Below are positions 10,826 to 22,074 of a stretch of DNA of 64,000 nucleotides, piece after piece (the first letter of the stretch is position 1; every line of letters starts with the position of its first letter). A model generated the notes under the pieces. The model worked only from the letters and a program-made list of their open reading frames with translations. It searched no databases and was not told the origin of the DNA. Location of the stretch: contig JAWHQI010000001.1 in assembly GCA_033032865.1 (NCBI GenBank), positions 1,944,001-2,008,000 on the forward strand. Direction: 5' to 3'. The translations under genes and the position numbers were made by a program. This DNA comes from Dactylorhiza incarnata (taxonomy: Eukaryota; Streptophyta; Magnoliopsida; Asparagales; Orchidaceae).

Positions 10826-12780
10826 TCATGCTTGATCTTCTGTGCCCAAATTTAGGCCGCCTAGCTCATCGTCAACGTCGGATGAGCTATCTTCGATCGA
10901 TGCGACATGCTGCCTCCTCTTCATAGCATCCAAGTGGTCTTTGTAGCATATGCACATTTCCAAAGTGTCGTCACTTAGGCGGCTCCTTCGGTCAGTCAGA
11001 ATCCTGCCACTCAAAGAAAATGCAGACTCCGAAGCTACAATACTAACTTGGATTGTTAGTAAATCTCTGGCCAAAAAGGCCATAACAGGATATATATTAA
11101 TTTTATTTTTCCACCATTGTAAAACATCAAAATTTTCTATCTCATTTGAACTCATAAAATCTTGAAATTGTGTTTTCGTATATAATCCTAATTCATTTAA
11201 AGTACTAGAAGTTCGTTGTTTTTTCCGGGCGGCTAACTCTAAAATCTTGTTTTTTAGAATATCTTTGGTTTTTGGTTGGGTGCTTTCTTCTCTAGGCCGC
11301 GATTCATATAGCTGATCGTAATAATTATAAAATTTTGTAAAATCAGTATTAAATTTTGAAACACTTATATTATCATAAAATTGATAGGTTCCACATAAGT
11401 TTAAATTATTGTTTATTTCTTCTATAAGATTTTTTACGCCCTACGCCAATTAAAGGATTTAACGCTGCGGCGCATGAAAACATAGCTGGCATTTCTTTAT
11501 AATATTTTAAAAAAATTTCTTCCATTATTTGAATTAACGGACGCCAACCTTCATATTTTTTATAAGCTTTAAATTTTTTTGTAATTAATACAAAATTTTC
11601 GATAACAAGTGAACTAGTAGGATAATAAACGCCAGATAAAATTGTTGCCGATCTATAAAAAACTTCTAATAATTCCATATAATTTTCAATTACATCCCAA
11701 TCAGAATCTTGAAAAATTATGAACTTCGCACATACTATAAAATTCCATTAGTTGTGTTTTTTGTCGCACTGCTCTTTTTATCATTTGATATGTTGAATTC
11801 CATCTTATAGGCATATCAAATTGAGGTTGTAAAAATTTAAGCCCTTGTGCATTTACAATTTTTTTAAAATCTTGTTTACGTTTTTTAGAAGTATAAATAT
11901 ATTTTAACATAATACGCATTTTATTAATATAGGGCTCCATATACGATAAACTATCTTGCACAATTAAATTTAAAACATGGCATACGCATCGTGTATGACA
12001 AAATATCCCACTTAATATTGGTCTCAAATCACATTTTAAATAATCGATTGCGACCGTATTATTGCTAGCGTTATCGAAAGAAATACTTAATATTTTATCT
12101 TTAATTTTAAATTCGCGAATACATTTTGAAATTACGTGATAAATAGCTTGACCAGTATGTGGATATTCGAAATACTCAAAACATATAATACGTTTATTTA
12201 AGTTCCATGAATCGGAATCGATCCAATGACAAGTAATACATATATACGATACGCCTGCTTTTATATTGCTACTCCAAACGTCACTCGTCAGACTAACTCT
12301 ACCGTCGTAAGTTTCTAAATAATTTATTAAGTCCTGTTTCGCTTGCATATAAGATTTAAATACATCACGCTTAAGTGTTGATCTACTTACCTGTTGATAT
12401 TTTGGCTGTAGCCCTTCGTGTATGTATTCAGTTTCCTCCTCATGGTCGTAGTGCCCGAGCGGCAATCCACGTCTAATGACGTTCCTCATTTGAAGCTCTC
12501 GTTGACGCATCTGATCATACTTCCAGATTTGTCCGCCTGCAGAAATTTGCGCTTGAGTGGCCTCCGGGGCTTGCTTAGCCAGACATGATTTGATATGTCG
12601 GGCGAGCGTTGAATTTCCGCTAACGGTTAGCAGCTTCGAACAATGTTTGCACTTCGCCTTAAATTCGGTGCCGATCCGCACTTTCTCAAAGTGCTCCCAG
12701 ACTGGAGCTGTGTGCTTATGCTCCACAATTTCCTGCGCAGTCGATGCGGAGGACGAAGGCATAGAGGAGGAAGACGTCAT
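10826..12780 (-). pseudogene. hAT transposase, BED zinc-finger type, two frameshifts
   Basis: The gene starts at 12780 after a GA-rich leader. Residues 24-66 form a BED zinc finger (Cys44, Cys47, His62, Cys66). The RNase H-like core shows TSDVWSS (Asp167) and SISFDNASNN (Asp236), then CHTRCVCHVLNL and MPIRWNSTY. The frame shifts near 11710, runs 11678-11406, shifts again near 11440, and then stays open to 10826. That last part carries FDVLQWWKN, TIQVSIVASESAFSLSGRIL and DRRSRLSDDTLE, the hAT dimerisation domain. Total length (~650 codons) is normal for the family. Only two indels disable it, so inactivation looks recent. The protein would cut and paste hAT ends in the nucleus. Confidence 0.88.
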
Positions 12781-12794
12781 CTTCTCAAAAATTT

Positions 12795-12946
12795 AGAGAG
12801 AGAATGAGAGAGAGTGAGAGATAAAGAGGAGAGAGAGAATGAGAGAGAGCGAGAGAAAGAGGAGAGAGAGTATGAGAGAGAGGAATGGGATCGGGTAAGG
12901 GGGGGGGGGGGGGGGGGGGGGCGGGGGAGGGGAGGGAATGAGGGAT
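12795..12946. repeat. GA-rich microsatellite and poly-G run
   Basis: GAGA tracts (12795-12885) are followed by about 22 consecutive G (from 12900). They lie in the hAT leader just upstream of the transposase start. Confidence 0.85.
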
Positions 12947-12960
12947 TTTATTAAAAAAAA

Positions 12961-13186
12961 AATTCCCTAGCCTAGGCGTAGGCTGCCAATTTTTTGGCAG
13001 CCTACGCCTAGGCTAGGCTGCCATTTCCTGGCAGCTGCCAGGAATAAATGATTCCTGGCAGCTGCCAGGAATACAACGACTCTCTCTTTAAGAGAGAGCC
13101 GTTGTGTGTTGATCAACGGCTCCCAAAGGAGCCGTTGATCAATGAATTTGTGTTGATCAACGACTCCTTTGGGAGCCGTTGATCAT
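12961..13186. repeat. Cluster of perfect hairpins in the hAT leader
   Basis: Successive palindromes: AGCCTAGGCGTAGGCTGCCA with its inverse (12968-13015); two copies of the 20-bp palindrome TTCCTGGCAGCTGCCAGGAA (about 13025-13072); CTCTCTCTT/AAGAGAGAG (about 13081-13101); TTGATCAACGGCTCC with its inverse (about 13108-13142); and a variant of the last (about 13153-13183). They fill the space between the coding region and the right subterminal array. Confidence 0.9.
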
Positions 13187-13189
13187 CGG

Positions 13190-13425
13190 AACAAAGCCGG
13201 GCCAGGCTTTTCCAGGCCTGGCCCGGGCTTTGCCCGGCCTGGTCTCAGGCCGGGCCTAGGGCCTGGGCTTTGCCCGGGCTTTACCCGGGCTGGGCACCAA
13301 GCCGGGCAGCTAACTAGAATGGGGGCCTTGTTTGGCCCCCAAAGCCCGGCCCGGGCCTGGAGCGGGCTTTTTCAGGCCCGGGCCTTTCGGTCTTTTACCG
13401 GGCCGGGCCCAGGCCGGCCTGATGG
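13190..13425. repeat. Right subterminal GC-rich repeats of the hAT element
   Basis: Tandem-like variants of GGCCTGGCCCGGGCTTTGCC occur here, the counterpart of 10317-10500. Confidence 0.65.
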
Positions 13426-13440
13426 GACCGGTCCTAATGC

Positions 13441-15378
13441 CTTAACAAGGCATGCAAGTAAATGAGTCAAGCAGAAATATCTAAAATTATTAGATTACTC
13501 CAGAGTAAAGCATAGATTCGATCACGATAATGACATAAGAGGAACAAATGAAAAATGTAGGTGTCTTTAGTTGATGCACAAGATTCACGGTTCAGAAGGA
13601 TTAAAATTCTGATTCAAGACTTACGGGAGATTCATAATTGTTGCCCGTAGTCTCTAAGGGGTGGCTCTTGCGAGCCCTCACCCTTGAGCCATGGAGTTCA
13701 TGCTCGCTATGACCGATCCTTTGTTCCTGTTAGGGATTCAAGAGGGAACCCAAGTCAAGGAGTTGCATCAATTAAACACCACCTTTCATTGTTTGCTTAT
13801 GTTATTAATGAATTAAATGATTTATAATTTGGTGATTTCTAGCGTATCAAGATATGTTACCAATTATTGATTCAGATATACAAGGTTAGAATTTACAAAC
13901 ATGAAACAGGTGGATCAAGTCATGGAACAATAATTATACAAGTCTTAGAGCCAGACAGACATAAGAAACAAGATTCAATGACACAAAAGAAACTAGATAG
14001 AGAGTTTTGAAACTTGTGGGTTCAAGTATTCACGAGTGATAAGATTACTATGCATTATTTTCTAGGATACCAAGTATTCATTGAGATTAATCCATTCCAA
14101 GACACGATTATCTTCTAAGTAAACATTGATTTACATAAAATGTAATTCGTTTATTTGCTAGAAAGAAATCTTAACATTTGTCGTTATACCAATTAATGCT
14201 CATGTTCAAAAAGAACTACTAGTCTTCCAACTGTCCATCAAATGAAACACAATTCATCGAAGTGGAAATCAAATTGAAATCATCATTCACATTCACAACT
14301 CATGATATTCCAAATGCGTGAAACCTCAAACTACTAACAAGTCAATTTAGGCATTCAAGATCTAAGCTTATATGACGAAACATGTATTCAAAAGTGAAGT
14401 CATTAAATCATAAGAACAAACGAAATGATTAAACTCAATGTTTGCAAGAGAGAGAGAGAGAGATCTCTACTTACCTTACGGTGCGACTGAAACTAACGGC
14501 AGCGACTAAGCGGCGCAAGCAAAAATCATAAACCATATTTCGAACTAGTTCAAGAATGACGAAAGAGATATTGAAGAAATTCACCACGCTAACACAAACA
14601 ATTATTTTACAAAATCTAAAGCACGAGAGGTTTAGGAATTATCTTCCTCAAATGTGAGGGGATAGGAGATTACCATGCAGAAATGGAGACTTGGCGGCGC
14701 TTGGCTAGGAGAAACCCTAAATCGGAGAGGGTTTTGGAGAGATCCGACCAATTAGGGTGACGAATGGAGCCGAGGAGCACGAAAACCTAGAGATTGGGCA
14801 ATTATAAGATGTGCAAAAATCTGAAATGCAATTTATACATAACTTGGAGCACAATTTGCGAAATAAATCAAGCAAAAATCTGAAAAGAGGTGGGAAAAGA
14901 GAGATCCTTACGCAAGGAAGTCGAATCCAAGCCTAAGGAGGAGAGAGAAGGGGAACCATAATTGTCCCTCTCGCAAATCCCTTATCAAATCGAGGAGGAA
15001 TAGGGGGAACTAGGGTTTTCAGCCCTTGGAGGGGGTCAGAGGGGAAGGTTGCCGGCCTTGATGATTGCAAGAGGGTTGTCGGCCCCTTGGGAGGAAGAGA
15101 AATGGTGGCTGGAGAGGGCTATCATCGGCCATGAGCACAGAGGAGGAGCAGGAGGGGGCTGCTGGCCTTGAAAAGATCAGAGGAGGAGGAGCAGGGGAGG
15201 CGTCGGCGGGAGCAGGAGGCATCCACGACAGGAGGAGTATGAGAAGGAGGCGGCGCTGCATACAGGAGATGGGATCGGGAGACCTAGAGCCGAATAGGCC
15301 TATTTAATCGGGGGGCTGTGGCTAGCAATTTAGGAAAGAGATATTTGTTTTAAATATCTCTTTTTTTGAGTTGTTACA
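13441..15378 (-). repeat. Truncated 3' LTR of the outer non-autonomous LTR element
   Basis: Positions 13441-14928 match 46555-48047 at roughly 90% in the same orientation, and the remainder runs to the LTR edge ...TTGTTACA at 15378. The element's other LTR begins at 45932, next to a primer site. The part equivalent to 45932-46555 is missing here, replaced by the hAT element. The 15020-15300 segment is GC-rich with short open frames on both strands that I take as LTR sequence, not genes. Confidence 0.75.
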
Positions 15379-15437
15379 TTCTCCCTCATTTAGAAAGTTT
15401 TGACCCGAAACTTCTGAGGATTTTATAGCTGGGTGCT
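15379..15437 (-). promoter_or_regulatory. Polypurine tract and pol-end remnant of the outer element
   Basis: On the minus strand the sequence before the LTR edge reads AAATGAGGGAGAA, preceded by TTTCGGGTCAAAAC, close to the TTTCGGGGACGAA-type context seen upstream of the 3' LTR in Tekay/Del-like Ty3 elements. It marks the 3' end of the internal region, with orientation minus. Confidence 0.6.
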
Positions 15438-17599
15438 AATATTGTAACATCCCCAAAACAACTAGACCCCTAAGATGCATTTTTGTCATGACAAGGTCAT
15501 GACATTGCTCTAAGAGGACAAATTGGCCTTAAGAACCAAGGTGAATAAGTGAAAATCACCTTGGTGTGCAAATAACCAATTTTGACTCCATGGCTTATAA
15601 CTTGATATTTAGACTTCAAGATGACAAATTGAACCCACCAACTCTTCTAAACACCTTAGGGAGTCCCTTGGGTCATTTAGGACCCATTGGGGTCAACCCA
15701 ATGGATCAAATTGGCCAAAGTCAACTCTAGCTGAAATAAGTCAACAATCTCTATTAAGGGTCAATTAGGATTCAAACGATCAAACTGGTCAGACCCAAAC
15801 TCTCCAAGCCACTAAGGGAGATCATTAGGTCATTTTTTGACCCATGAAGTCAACAAAATGCATGGTTTTTTTTGACCAAAGTCAACTTTAGGCCAAACTG
15901 GCTCAAAATTAGCCTATATGGGTTCAATTGACCCAATGTGGACCCCACCATTACCCTGTACATCATTGACGGTGTACACAGACCCATGACCAGCATGTGG
16001 GGCCAGCCCACCCTTTAATTTGACCAAGTCAACCCAAAGGTCAACACTTGGTCAAATAAGCCTAAATTGGGTTCGAGAGGAAATTAAGCCTAATGCCCAT
16101 GGGGCATGGGCTCAATTTGAGGCCCACTCTGCAGCCCTATACCTTTTACCTTGGATGCCCTCTAAAATGGGGAAGAAACCCACATGCAAAGGGGTAAATT
16201 TGAATTTTCCCCCAAATTGGGAAGAGGACAACCATGAAATCATGGAGGAAGCTCCACATGGCCCAATTTCCCTCCTCAATTGACTCCTCTGAACTCCTCA
16301 TGCGTTTTCCCAGCAATTCCAGCCAGAAACCATGCCAAATGGCAGCTGGGAGGAGAAACCAATGTTGGCCGAAATTCCCCTTTTGATGGCAACTTCTTAA
16401 AGAGCCTTCCACTCCGAAAATTGACCTCTCCAATAGCTTCAGAAGGTGGAAAGGAGTTGGAATCGAGCTTTGAGGTGAAGCATTTGATGGAGAATGGAGA
16501 GATCGGCATGGGAGCTCAAGCTTGGATGGTCGGCCATGGCGATTCCGGGAAAACTTCACCATCAAGCTCGATTCAGGCAATGTTCCTTTCCCCCTCCCTC
16601 TGTGCTAGCCTCCCCTTTCTTCCTAATTTCAAAACAAGCAAGAAATGGAGAATTATCCATTTTGATTTCCATTGTTCCGACTCAAAAATGAGTTATGCGG
16701 GAGAGCAGCTCCGACCACCCCCGACCGAGATGTCACCGCCGTTGGATAGCCCTTACTCGGCCGGTGGTGGTGGCTGGAGGAAATCGCCGGGGAAGCCCTG
16801 AGTGGCCGGGAAATAGCCCTGAAAGTTAGCCCAAGACGGTGCGTCTCCAGCCGTTGGCGAGATGTAGACGACGAAATCAGCACAACACCTTTTATTTAGT
16901 TCATTTTTTCGGATCTGCTAATTGCAGACCATTTCACTATTTGGCCTGAACAACCCTTGGATTGCATGCCGATTTTGAAGGCCTTAGAAGCCATATTTCC
17001 GAAACGTGGCAGAGATAACTTTTGTATACCTATGAGTCTACTTTCATTTTCCACTTGAATCAGATGATTTGGTGCAATGTGGACTCCAGGGCACTCAATT
17101 TCCTAGGGCTGCTCCTTGTGAAGGGCAGAAATCAGAAATGTTATATCTTGTAAATGGATTAACCAAATCCATTGAAATTTCTACCATGCATGCATGGTAT
17201 GATGACACACCTAGGGTTTAAGTTTGAGATTTTTTTGGGTGTATATCCATTGAGTTATTCCATGTATTATAAAAAGTAAATATTTGGTATATAGGGAGTT
17301 GTATAACTCCAAACACCCCCAAATTTGGGTGGTAAGCTCTTTATATATATCTATATCTCTGGTAGAAATTTTAGGCCATTTGGCCTTGTGCATGCTTGGT
17401 ATTTCTCTTTCACATGCATGCAAGTAGTGTATGGAAAATGGGGTGCATTTAGTATAAAGGTGGAGTTTGAAGAATCTCTCTCAATGGCTCCATACTTGGC
17501 AATGAGATTTTGTCCATGCATGTGATATGAATGAATGCATCACTTTTAGGTGTGTTGGAAATTGTGGGCTCATAATATCTAGGTTGTTTAATAGTCCCA

Positions 17600-18710
17600 C
17601 CTTTGGTCACATTTTGTTTATATGTGTAAATGTACTTTGTATGTAAACATTGTATACAACCTTGCATGTTGATTTCACTTTGGCTAGGATCATTTATGGA
17701 GAAAATAATCAACATGAACACTGTAGCCCTTTAGGTTACCTTTAAAATGCCACTGACTTTATGTCATTTGGATAAGTACAACTCATTCTACACCATTTTT
17801 GGTGAGACATGTCCATAGTAGGTTTTGTTATGTTAATATGTTGTACAACACTTGTATGTTAATTCCACATAGGTTAAGTTTACTTCTGGAATTAGTAATC
17901 AACATAAATATTGTAGGTATTGGTGATACCTTTAAAATTCCACTGACTTTATGTCATTTGGATAAGTACAACTCATTCTACACCATTTTTTGTGAGACAT
18001 GTCCATAGTAGGTTTTGTTATGTTATTATGTTGTACAACACTTGTATGTTAATTCCACCTAGGTTAAGTTTACTTCTGGAATTAGTAATCAACATAAATA
18101 TTGTAGGTATTGGGGTTACCTTTAAAATGCCACTGACTTCATGTCATTTGGATAAGTATAACTCTTTCTATGTCATTTTTGGTGTGACTTGTACAGATCT
18201 GTAATTTGTTAAGTTAAATAATTTGTACAGCACTTATATGTTGATTCCACCTAGGTTAAGTTCATTTCTGGAGTTAGTGATTAACATAAGTAAGGTAGAC
18301 CTTGAGGTTACCTTTAAAATTCCACTGACTTTATGTCATTTGGATAAGTACAACTAATTCTACACCATTTTTGGTGAGACATGTCCATAGTAGGTTTTGT
18401 TATGTTAATATGTTGTACAGCACTTGTATGTTAATTCCACCTAGGTTAAGTTTACTTCTAGAATTAGTAATCAATATAAATAATGTAGGTATTGGGGATA
18501 CCTTTAAAATGACACTGACTTTATGTCATTTGGATAAGTACAACTCATTCTACACCATTTTTGGTGAGACATGTCCATAGTAGGTTTTGTTATGTTAATA
18601 TGTTGTACAACACTTGTATGTTAATTCCACCTAAGTTATGTTTACTTCTGGAGTTAGTAATCAACATAAATATTGTAGGTATTGGGGTTATCTTTAAAAT
18701 GCCACTGATT
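17600..18710 (+). repeat. 190-bp tandem repeat array, 5' LTR
   Basis: About six units of ~190 bp occur, each containing GAGACATGTCCATAGTAGG, TTAATTCCACCTAGGTTAAG and CCACTGACTTTATGTCATTT. Units fall into sub-types (some with TGTGACTTGTACA), so a higher-order pattern exists. Each unit leaves a ~70-codon frame, which is a by-product of repetition. Confidence 0.88.
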
Positions 18711-20048
18711 GCATGAGTGGGATTCTCTGATCTTCAAGTTGAAGTTTTGGACTTAAGGGTATAGGAAAATTGGGGTACATTTAGCAAGGAATTAATAAAT
18801 GATGAATAAAGATAAATATACCCTGGTTTAATATGAGACTTAGGATCTGGTGTTTTTAGACTAATATGGTGCTATAATAATTTTCCCAGAATTTATTGAA
18901 GTCTTAACATAGCACTTGTAGTGTAAACCCTTATACGCACACCAAATGTAATAAATGATAATTAAGGGTAAATACTCCTTGGAATAATATGAGACTTAGG
19001 ATCTGGTATTTTTAGACCAGTATTATGCCATGGTAATTTTCCCCAGAACTTATTGAGGTCATAATCTAATACTTGATGTGTAAATCCTTATTTGCACCCC
19101 ACTTATGTTAAATAGAAATTATGGTTAAATAGTTCCTGTAAAAAAATGTGAAATTTGGGGTTTGAGGTTTTTAGACCAATATTATGATACAGTGAATTTA
19201 TCAGAATTTATGGAGATCATTAATTGATAGTCGATGTATAAATCTCTATCTGCACGTCTTCTATTTTAATAGATACTAAGATTTAAATTTCCCTGGAGAA
19301 ATTATGAAATTTGGATTTGAGGTTGTTAGATCACTACTCATTGCGAGCCCATGGTAATAATTGGAACTCATTTGGATATGATGTGATCAAGTTTGCACCT
19401 TAGGAGTCAAATCTAGCTCAATCCTATTTTGGTCTGCGAATAGTAAAACTGACTTATAAGATTTAGACCACCACTGACCTTCACACATAGAGTCATTAAC
19501 TCTTTGAATATTATGAAGACTCAGATTATTAGGGAGAGCATCTCTAAGGCCATCTTGGGAAATAAGGATTGGGGTGCGTTTAGCAAGCTATAAGTGTAAG
19601 AGTTTACAGTGATATGAAAAGGAGGTTAGACCTCATCAAGGGTCCCACACACAACTCATCAGTGTTAAATGATTGTATGGAAGTAAAACTACCCTTAGCC
19701 GGGTGAGCCATCTTTAGGTAATTACTCAAGGGCGAAGTCGAGAAGTATCTAAGGCAAACCACTGGATTAAGGATGACGAAGAGTAGGAGTGTGGGTCCAA
19801 GTAAGGCTGAGAAGGCTAATTGAATGTGTGCAGTTCCTCGGTGAAGAAGGAAACTCGAGCTTAGAATGTGACGACGGGAGAGTCAGCACCCGGTCACAAT
19901 TGGTGGTGTTGGAGTTCAAAAGAACTCCCCCACTCCTAAGAGCCAAGTTTAACTCATCTTATAGATTTAATGTAATTGGAGAGGAAAATGGGGATCAGGT
20001 AGACTGGGGTAGATACCAACAAGATTAAGTGCATTGGGCAAAGGAAGT

Positions 20049-20122
20049 TCGGGGTGTCAACCCGCCACACTTCCCAGTACCGCTGCGAGCCCTTCACCGG
20101 GTAACCCTCCGGAAGTCCAAGG
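20049..20122 (+). other. Shared sense-oriented block, copy in giant 5' LTR
   Basis: A ~75-bp block contains AGTACC, then GCGAGCCCTTCACCGGGT, then GGAAGTCCAAG. The same ordered words with conserved spacing occur on the minus strand at 57078-57164 and 62303-62390, each time in the sense strand of its own element. The core CCC...GGG can form a small stem. Function unknown; a SINE-derived core is one possibility. Confidence 0.8.
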
Positions 20123-20219
20123 CTAACCCTAAAGCTTCTAAGATCAACTAAATTATATACAAGACTAGTTAAGTAGGAGAACATGACAAGTTAACTTCCA
20201 TCCCAAACCGGAACATTTT

Positions 20220-20802
20220 ATAAGGAAGGACTGTGATAGTCCAGCGAGCGGTAGGCTCAGGTTATAAGGAAGGACTGTGATAGTCCTGCGAGCGGTAGGC
20301 TCGGGTAATAAGGAAGGACTGTGATAATCCTGCAAGCGGTAGGCTCGGGTTATAAGGAAGGACTGTGATAGTCCTGCGAGCGGTAGGCTCGGGTTATAAG
20401 GAAGGACTGTGATAGTCCTGCGAGCGGTAGGCTTGGGTTATAAGGAAGGACTGTGATAGTCCTGCGAGCGGTAGGCTCGGGTTATAAGGAAGGACTGGGA
20501 TAGTCCTGCGAGCGATGGGCTCGTAGTTTAAATATAAGACTAGTGTAGTCTAGCGAGCGGTAGACTCGTAGTTTAAATATAAGACTAGTGTAGTCTAGCG
20601 GGCGGTAGGCTCGTAGTTTAAATATAAGACTAGTGTAGTCTAGCGGGCGGTAAGCTCGTAGTTTAAATATAAGACTAGTGTAGTCTAGCGAGTGGTAGGC
20701 TCGTAGTTTAAATATAAGACTGGTATAGTCTGGCGAGCGGAAGGCTCTACCTTATAAATGTTGATGTAGATTTGCGAGCTGGAGGCTCGATAGTAAATGG
20801 CT
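20220..20802 (+). repeat. Array of 44/45-bp hairpin repeats, 5' LTR
   Basis: Seven 44-bp units (AGGACT-GTGAT-AGTCCT, then GCGAGCGGTAGGCTCG) are followed by five 45-bp units (AGACTA-GTG-TAGTCT, then the same second stem) and one degenerate unit. Both unit types keep two short stems although the stem sequence differs: GGACT pairs with AGTCC in type I, AGACT with AGTCT in type II. Confidence 0.9.
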
Positions 20803-22059
20803 AATACATGTTGCTTGTTTGTAAGATGTGGTGGGTCTTCGGTTCTGTCTTAGTCGTCACACCGACAACAGTTCCTTGACTCGGCAGTGCGAGTGGTTTT
20901 ATGGGGGCCGGGTTGTCTTACTGCGCATTCGACGGGACGGATTCCCTAAACCCTGCCTGGCCAATTCAGATTAGTATGCAGGAGCTCGTGAGTACCGGGT
21001 ACCGGTATCACAACGTACGTTAGGGCCTGGGTCTGGTAGTGTGACTTACTCACCTAGGTGAGGAGACGCCCGCTCTTCTGCCACCGTTTGACCACGACGG
21101 GAGGTGCCCGAGAGGTTAGCTACCTCCGAAAAGTGGGAACTAAAGGTCTGTACGTACAGAGTCGTGTGGGTGAGTTGCATGTGTATGAAATAATAATACA
21201 AACATTGCATCATTGCATTGCACATCATAGCATAACATTTCTGCACAAACAGAGACCTCATCGTATAAATCAGCATGGGCTCTTTTATATGATGAATTAC
21301 TACTTGCCAGATCCTTTAGCTTTTGTGCTTTTGTGTGTGCATATAAGTTAAGATTACTTCCGTAGTTGCTCTTATTTCTTATACCTGGTCTTTTACTTAT
21401 ACCGCTCTTTATTTATTGCTTATATACATACCCCTGCTAGAGTAGAGGTGTTTTCATTACTTGTTTAGTATCTTTATACTTGCTAGTCTCTCCGCTGTCA
21501 CCTGCTTTTGATTTACCCCTTGATGTCCTCCGCTTCCTCCTCCCGCACGGTGCCTAGGAGTCGCGGGTGGAGGCGGTGACGAATATGCTGAGTCTTATAA
21601 ACTGACGGTCGGTGGACCTCATCATTTTAGGGATGATGTGTCGGAACAGCAGGACCCCGTTCAGGAGACAGGACAGAAGGACGGGATGAAACAGAGCATC
21701 CACTACACGTCGTCGCAGCAGCAACTACAGATGCATGAAGACAGAGCTTGATAGCTTCCGCATAGTTGTAGAGTGAGAGAGTTTTGTACTCTTTACTTGA
21801 TCATGTACTGGGCGTAAGCCCTTCCTTTTACTTTAATTCTCATCATGGACATTGTAATCATGTAATTTATATATTAAATGTGATTTGTGGACTTGTTGCT
21901 TCTATTACTATGAATTGTGGTTGGCCTGGAGGATGTTGATTAGCCGGCAGGATCGGCGTATTGTGGCGGGAACCATTGGGTGTAATGGTCTCGCCGCAAG
22001 ACGGCGGTTCTGGGCGGTAAGACCCGGTGATTGTTCGCAAAAAAGAGGGTCTTACAAAC

Positions 22060-22074
22060 TGGTATCAGCTTAGC
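22060..22074 (+). promoter_or_regulatory. Primer-binding site of the giant element
   Basis: TGGTATCAGCTTAGC begins 3 bases after the 5' LTR. The first nine bases match the usual complement of the initiator-Met tRNA 3' end; the following bases do not. Confidence 0.75.

Larger units (their letters stand above)
10313..13436 (-). mobile_element. hAT transposon with broken transposase
   Basis: The element is defined by a BED-type hAT transposase between two GC-rich subterminal arrays of GGCCCGGGCC-like words (about 10317-10500 and 13190-13425). The ends read TTAGTCCTGGGC and, inverted, TTAGGACCGGTCC, an imperfect terminal repeat. I found no matching 8-bp target duplication. On the right it abuts an LTR fragment (13441) whose missing part is not found on the left, so insertion was accompanied or followed by deletion. 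Confidence 0.75.
15443..22056 (+). repeat. 5' LTR of the giant element
   Basis: This 6614-bp LTR starts TGTAACATCCCC and ends TCTTACA. It contains a ~1-kb GC-richer segment (16100-16880), a 190-bp satellite (~6 units), a 44/45-bp hairpin array, and the shared block at 20049-20122. Open frames of up to ~170 codons exist but are not supported by any family. Identity with the other LTR is high apart from repeat-number changes and a ~150-bp gap near 18705. Confidence 0.93.

Noticed and set aside
13640..13760. Possible further copy of the shared block (CTTGCGAGCCCTCACC), also near 46770
   Set aside because: Only ~16 bases resemble the block core, flanking words are missing and it lies antisense to its element; likely chance.
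15019..15307. Overlapping 80-codon frames on both strands
   Set aside because: They mirror each other in a GGAGGAG-rich stretch of the outer LTR; composition artefact.
16020..16801. Possible host gene exons in the GC-richer part of the giant LTR (also 26962-27758)
   Set aside because: The same frames occur in both LTRs with differing lesions, overlap on both strands and match no family.
17799..18580. Repeated ~70-codon open frames starting MVRHVHSR in plus orientation, also at 28742-30258
   Set aside because: They arise once per 190-bp repeat unit; the period is not a multiple of three and the peptide matches nothing. They are by-products of the satellite.
20220..20802. CRISPR-like array
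   Set aside because: Units are contiguous with no unique spacers, lie in a plant LTR, and no cas genes exist.
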